Source of the DNA: Lingula anatina
Taxonomy: Eukaryota > Brachiopoda > Lingulata > Lingulida > Lingulidae
NCBI RefSeq assembly: GCF_001039355.2
Contig: NW_019775547.1
Coordinates: 128,996 to 192,995, forward strand
Length of the DNA: 64,000 bases
Reading direction: 5' to 3'
In this document: positions 60,086 through 64,000 of the stretch, one piece after another
Layout of the letters: the number at the start of each line of letters is the position of its first letter
Position numbering within the stretch: the first letter of the stretch is position 1
Position numbers and translations under genes: made by a program
The notes under the pieces: model-generated
The model's database searches: none
What the model saw: the letters and a program-made list of their open reading frames with translations, nothing else
Told to the model about the DNA's origin: nothing

Positions 60086-60747
60086 ACCACACATGGTTAG
60101 TGAGTTTGATTCAAACTGGAAACGCCCATGCAGTCTGATGACCTGTTCAAAACCTCAGCAGGGATACAGTACCTGGTGGTGGATTATGAAAACAACATAG
60201 TGTGCAGATTCAGCTCAGATGGACAACTCCTTGTGCAGCAATCCAAGGCTGATAGCAGGTTAAACAGACCCTGTGGTATAGCAGTAGGCCTACTACCTGA
60301 TGGTACCATAGTGGTCTCTGAATATGCGAACAATAAACTAATCTTCATGTCACAGGACTAATCAAACCTCACTAAAGAAGTGGATATCAAAGGTCCTGAT
60401 GGTATACATGTTACCAACTCCATTACCATCCTTGTTGCTCAGCCTAAACTTAAACAAGTCAACATTGTCAACATTCTCTCCACTGCTCCACACCTACACT
60501 GGTTCTGGACAGAATCATCTCTGTGGACCACGCGGTGTCTGTGTTGACCAGTATGATAACTTTATGGTTGCTGACTGTAACACCAGCAAAATTCACATCA
60601 AGTGATGGTGAGTTTCTCCAGTTCTTAGCAACTAAAGAGGACAGGCTGCAGCATCCACTTGGTTTAACTATCACCCATGATGATGACTTAGCAGTGTCTC
60701 AGAGCGGAGGGAAGGTCACAGTATTTAGGTACATGGTTTCAGACTAG
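60086..60747 (+). pseudogene. NHL-propeller debris of TRIM copy 3
   Basis: This continues the homology to copies 1 and 2 past the premature stop. Recognisable blocks include [39 protein letters not shown], then [18 protein letters not shown] and LAVSQSGGKVTVFRYMVSD. Further lesions: a TAA after CACAGGAC (60359-60361), loss of about 120 bp around 60480 that removes the segment between the VAQP and LLHTYTGSG blocks, and a small deletion at the KIHIISSDG position. AATAAA follows near 60755. Confidence 0.85.
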
Positions 60748-62285
60748 ATGCAAATAAATAAACTTGTCCTGTAGAGATTGATCAATTATAAATGAAAATC
60801 TGTTCTGTGGTGGCTGTAAATTGTTTTTGAAAAGAAACAAACGTGCTTTGCGTAATCATCGTGCTTTACATAGATACTGAAATCAATTTGTAAATTAAAA
60901 ATAATTGTTGCCATTAAATCACCAAATCATAACATATTGAACCGTGCAATTAATAATGTAATGTTGTTGACTGTCCGTCTCTAATGTGTTGATTTGTACT
61001 CTAAGTTTTGCAAGTGATAAAAACATACATATATTTGATCTTATGTCCAATGCATGCTGTAGTAAATTTAGAAGGAATTCTGTTTTGTTCTAGATAATCA
61101 ACTTCATTAGTAATGTATCTGACATTTCTACTCTTATGTAATTTTAAGCTATAACATATTATATATAAATAAGCTATATTTAAGCTACTACAAACGCATG
61201 TCGATTTTTGAATTTTGTATTTTTCTAATATTACAACTTACAGACGTTAAACAAATCTGTTAAACACAGCAATTTTGTATCGAAAATGCTTATAAAAATT
61301 ATTCAAAAAGACCATCTTTTATTATTTTCACTGTTTAGACAATAACCTACATCAGTAATTATAACAAAGAGCAATTAACATTCAGCAATTAACAAGCAGC
61401 GGTGCCGGGAGGAGAGTGAGAAACGAGCAACCTCTGTTCCCTTCTACTTCAGAAAAACCACAGTTCTCAGACCAAAGAGAGGAGAGAGAAACCACCGTTC
61501 GGTTCCAACTGAAAAAGTAATTTTAAAAGTCATTCAATTTTATTGAATTTTTCAGAAGACTATATAATACAAGTGAAGTATAAACAATTCTGTCACGTAT
61601 GGCAACCATACCATGCACTCAAATATATTTCTATAAAAGTGCATGAGGAAATCACCTCCATAGTGACTCATCTAACACTCAAATCTTCACTAAGGCACAA
61701 TTACATGCAATGAAAAACTCATTCCATTTTCTGACAACAATGATATACACCCAAACATTACCTTATGAGTGCTACATGAAGAAGTTCGTTTCTAAGTACT
61801 AGTTTCACTGCCCTGGAACCATGGAGAATAAAAAATAACTCATCATGTAACCCCCCAAAAAGACAGAACAGACATTACCGTCACAAATGGAAAACTCTCA
61901 GCTGCGGAAGTGTATTACTCAGTTTGAAAATTGTAGTGGTTATTTGTGGTGCAAAGTTATTTCAGAAATGTCTACTTACACTTGAAAACACTATATGTTT
62001 CAATCGTTTACAAAAACCCTGTTACCTATTGCACCAAGTGCTTGGACAAGAATTACCTCTTTTGTCGGACAATTTTCTAGGGAACATACATGTACGTTAC
62101 GTTTTAGCCATGACGCAAAAACCCTCGAGTTACAGTTTAAATTATTACTAAGACGTCCTTGTGTCAGCTTTTATTTACCAGGAATGAATCAATACAACAT
62201 ATTTGGAACATGATACAAGAAAATAAGAAATGTATCACCAGAAACAACTAAGTACGAAAAACCTTAAAAAAAAAAACTTGCCGCT

Positions 62286-62670
62286 TGATAACCGATTAGA
62301 CACTGAATAAATTCCCAGGGGGAAGTACGCAGCAAGCATTCAGGTTGGCTGGCCATATTTGATCCGCGGATTTGTAAGTCCGCTCTCAGAGCGCAACAAG
62401 GTAATCTGCAGACTAACAGATCTGCGGAATAAATATGGCCGACTCACTTAAAAGTAATGACGCTAATCCCCTAAGGGTCTCCCTGTAGGTCTACTGCCTC
62501 CACACGGGCCGTCGCTGCCTACCAATTAAACTTCACAGCCGAGATTTAATCTGTTTAAGGGCACTTGTGGAGGCGGAGAGACCGTTGGGGAATTAAGCGG
62601 CTTGCTCTTAAATGGGGTCGGCCATATTTAGTAGGCGGATAAGTTAGTCCACTGATGATCTGTTCTGAAT
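62286..62670. repeat. Foldback repeat with internal inverted segments
   Basis: Begins with ACCGATTAGACACTGAATAA, whose complement (CAGTGTCTAATCGG) recurs at 579-593. Internally GGCCATATTTGATCCGCGGA and CTGCGGAATAAATATGGCC are inverted. GGAATTAAGCGGCTTGCTC and TTAGTCCACTGATGATCTG at the right match 594-655. Two partial copies of one family at opposite ends of the window. Confidence 0.55.
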
Positions 62671-63159
62671 GCGCTGTTAGTTGCAAATTTTAACAGCATT
62701 TTTAGAGTACCTTTTATACACACTTTCATTTGATAGGATCATACTGCATGCGGCGATACAGAAAGAAAAATAATTCAATCAATCACTTGTAAACCCCCCC
62801 CCCCCATTTCCATGTCGTCAGAAAATGAAAAAACGGACGTTTTTCATTTCCATTTGATAGAAATGGCCAACATGTAATGGAAAACGAAACTCAATATGGA
62901 TCAAGTCCTGGGGGGAGCTGATTTGGGACACCTGAAGGCCAAATTCAGAGACGAAGGGGTAATTATAAGGCTTGTAGCCAGGTACTAACAACTTTTTGTT
63001 GACGGTGAACCGGGAACCAGCCTCGGATGCGTTAGTTCCTTTTCCCACCGTTTGTTATGAGACGACCCATGGTATTGCGTCATCTCGCGCAAAGCATGTC
63101 GGTATCTCAAAACGATAACTCGTCATGCAAAATGATAAAACGACTTTGTAAAAAAACCT

Positions 63160-63290
63160 TTCTCTCAAAATGATGAAAATGACGATCTCAAAATGATGTT
63201 AGCACCTCGCAAAAAATAAAATTTCTTGTCAAAATGATGAAAGTGACGATCTCAAAAAGATGTTAGCACCTCGCTAAAATTTTTTTCTGA
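63160..63290. repeat. Tandem repeat, about 65 bp, two units
   Basis: TCAAAATGATGAAAATGACG then ATCTCAAAATGATGTTAGCA CCTCGC is repeated as TCAAAATGATGAAAGTGACG then ATCTCAAAAAGATGTTAGCA CCTCGC, with a third partial TCAAAATGAT at 63291. Confidence 0.8.
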
Positions 63291-64000
63291 TCAAAATGAT
63301 ACTTTCATCTTTTTCGTACAAACGGCTTTCCATAAATATTCGGTAAAATTGTATTGAAATACAGATGATAGCATTTGAAATTTGAAACGTGAATTTTGTG
63401 TATTTCTTCATTTTAACTAGACTTGACACAAGTTTGCCCTTGGTTCTTGGAAGCATTGAGTGCTTTTCATTTTAGTCGCATGTAGTATTTTGACATCTTC
63501 ATTTATTCCGTAAGATACACAAATGTGTAAAGCGAGCGTTGATTTCCAGTAATGCAAATGAACCACGCCTAATAGTTTCTTATACGATAAAAAAATCAAG
63601 TCACCATGCCAAGTCTTAAACCAAATTCATCTCCTGTTAAAATTGCACCTTTTGGTCGTAAATTGTCTTATTTGTCTGTCTCATAAAGGTCCGCTAAATA
63701 ACGTAGTGCTGGGCGCGTTTTGCATAACCATCACTCTTACTTCTATGTAGTACAGATGTATACATGTAGCTACGAGCGCATTTGCACACTTACATGTATT
63801 AAATGAGACTGCTAATGTATATTTATAGCCAGAAAGAAAGAAGAAAAATATGTCCGTATATCATTTTTTCGGTAAATATGAAAAATATCCTTTGGTATTT
63901 CTCTAAGTTACTGTGTTCTATTTGATAATATATAGTCGTGTCAGACAGTCTCCTGATTCGCTATTTGGCAGTGCCATGGAAGTTTTGGACATCACTGGGA

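Larger units (their letters stand above)
60748..64000. other. Region downstream of TRIM copy 3, no gene recognised
   Basis: AT-rich, with a foldback repeat (62286-62670), a poly-C run (62795), a short tandem repeat (63160-63290) and a copy of the 51.1-51.4 kb segment at 63350-63660. That last match suggests another duplication unit, and perhaps another TRIM copy, beyond the right edge. Confidence 0.5.

Noticed and set aside
61995-62213. Plus-strand 72-75 codon frames near 62 kb
   Set aside because: No family resemblance, no splice context, ordinary background length for AT-rich DNA.
1-64000. tRNA, rRNA or CRISPR features
   Set aside because: I looked for tRNA A/B-box pairs and regular spaced repeats and saw none; the tandem repeats present have no spacer structure.

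Overview
This is an AT-rich, intron-rich animal genomic segment, most likely from a marine invertebrate. Evidence: genes are split by GT-AG introns; microsatellites, poly-C runs and short foldback transposons are abundant; and the gene content is metazoan (TMEM177, a FERM protein, a TARDBP-like locus, RING/B-box/NHL TRIM proteins, and a secreted beta-1,3-glucanase with a CBM14 chitin-binding domain). Expanded TRIM-NHL families and a CBM14-GH81 enzyme would suit a mollusc, another lophotrochozoan or an invertebrate deuterostome. I cannot fix the phylum.

Layout. 1-11.7 kb holds no recognisable coding exon; it is probably the first intron of a minus-strand FERM (EPB41L5/Yurt-like) gene whose first coding exon is 11757-11897. 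That gene is head-to-head with TMEM177 (plus strand, three coding exons, 13177-16139, 339 aa). 16.1-19.8 kb is repeat-rich and has a 231-N gap. A two-exon minus-strand gene (19854-20872) encodes an unrecognised multi-pass membrane protein. 21-27 kb is intergenic with DNA-transposon remnants. 27.0-32.7 kb is a minus-strand TARDBP-like locus: a tandem array of N-terminal-domain-like exon units, an RRM1 exon and an RRM2-like exon, with the downstream part present twice as an about 2.1 kb direct repeat joined at a single N. It may be a decayed paralog, and the duplication may be an assembly artefact.

35.9-50.6 kb is the best-supported gene: a minus-strand, 16-exon secreted GH81 endo-1,3-beta-glucanase (993 aa) with signal peptide and CBM14. 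All 15 junctions keep the frame. Its largest intron (41.5-47.6 kb) contains a complete TRIM-NHL gene on the opposite strand (copy 1) and a 669 bp TIR transposon with an 8 bp target-site duplication. Two more TRIM copies follow upstream of the glucanase: copy 2 intact (52861-55364), copy 3 truncated by a frameshift (57617-60085, NHL debris to about 60.75 kb). Copies 2 and 3 carry an identical palindromic kappaB-type site just upstream of the start codon. The TRIM duplication block also carries a candidate alternative signal-peptide exon for the glucanase. The 35-61 kb interval can be read as a possible microbial-defence or digestion locus (a cell-wall/beta-glucan hydrolase interleaved with expanding TRIMs); that functional link is inference.
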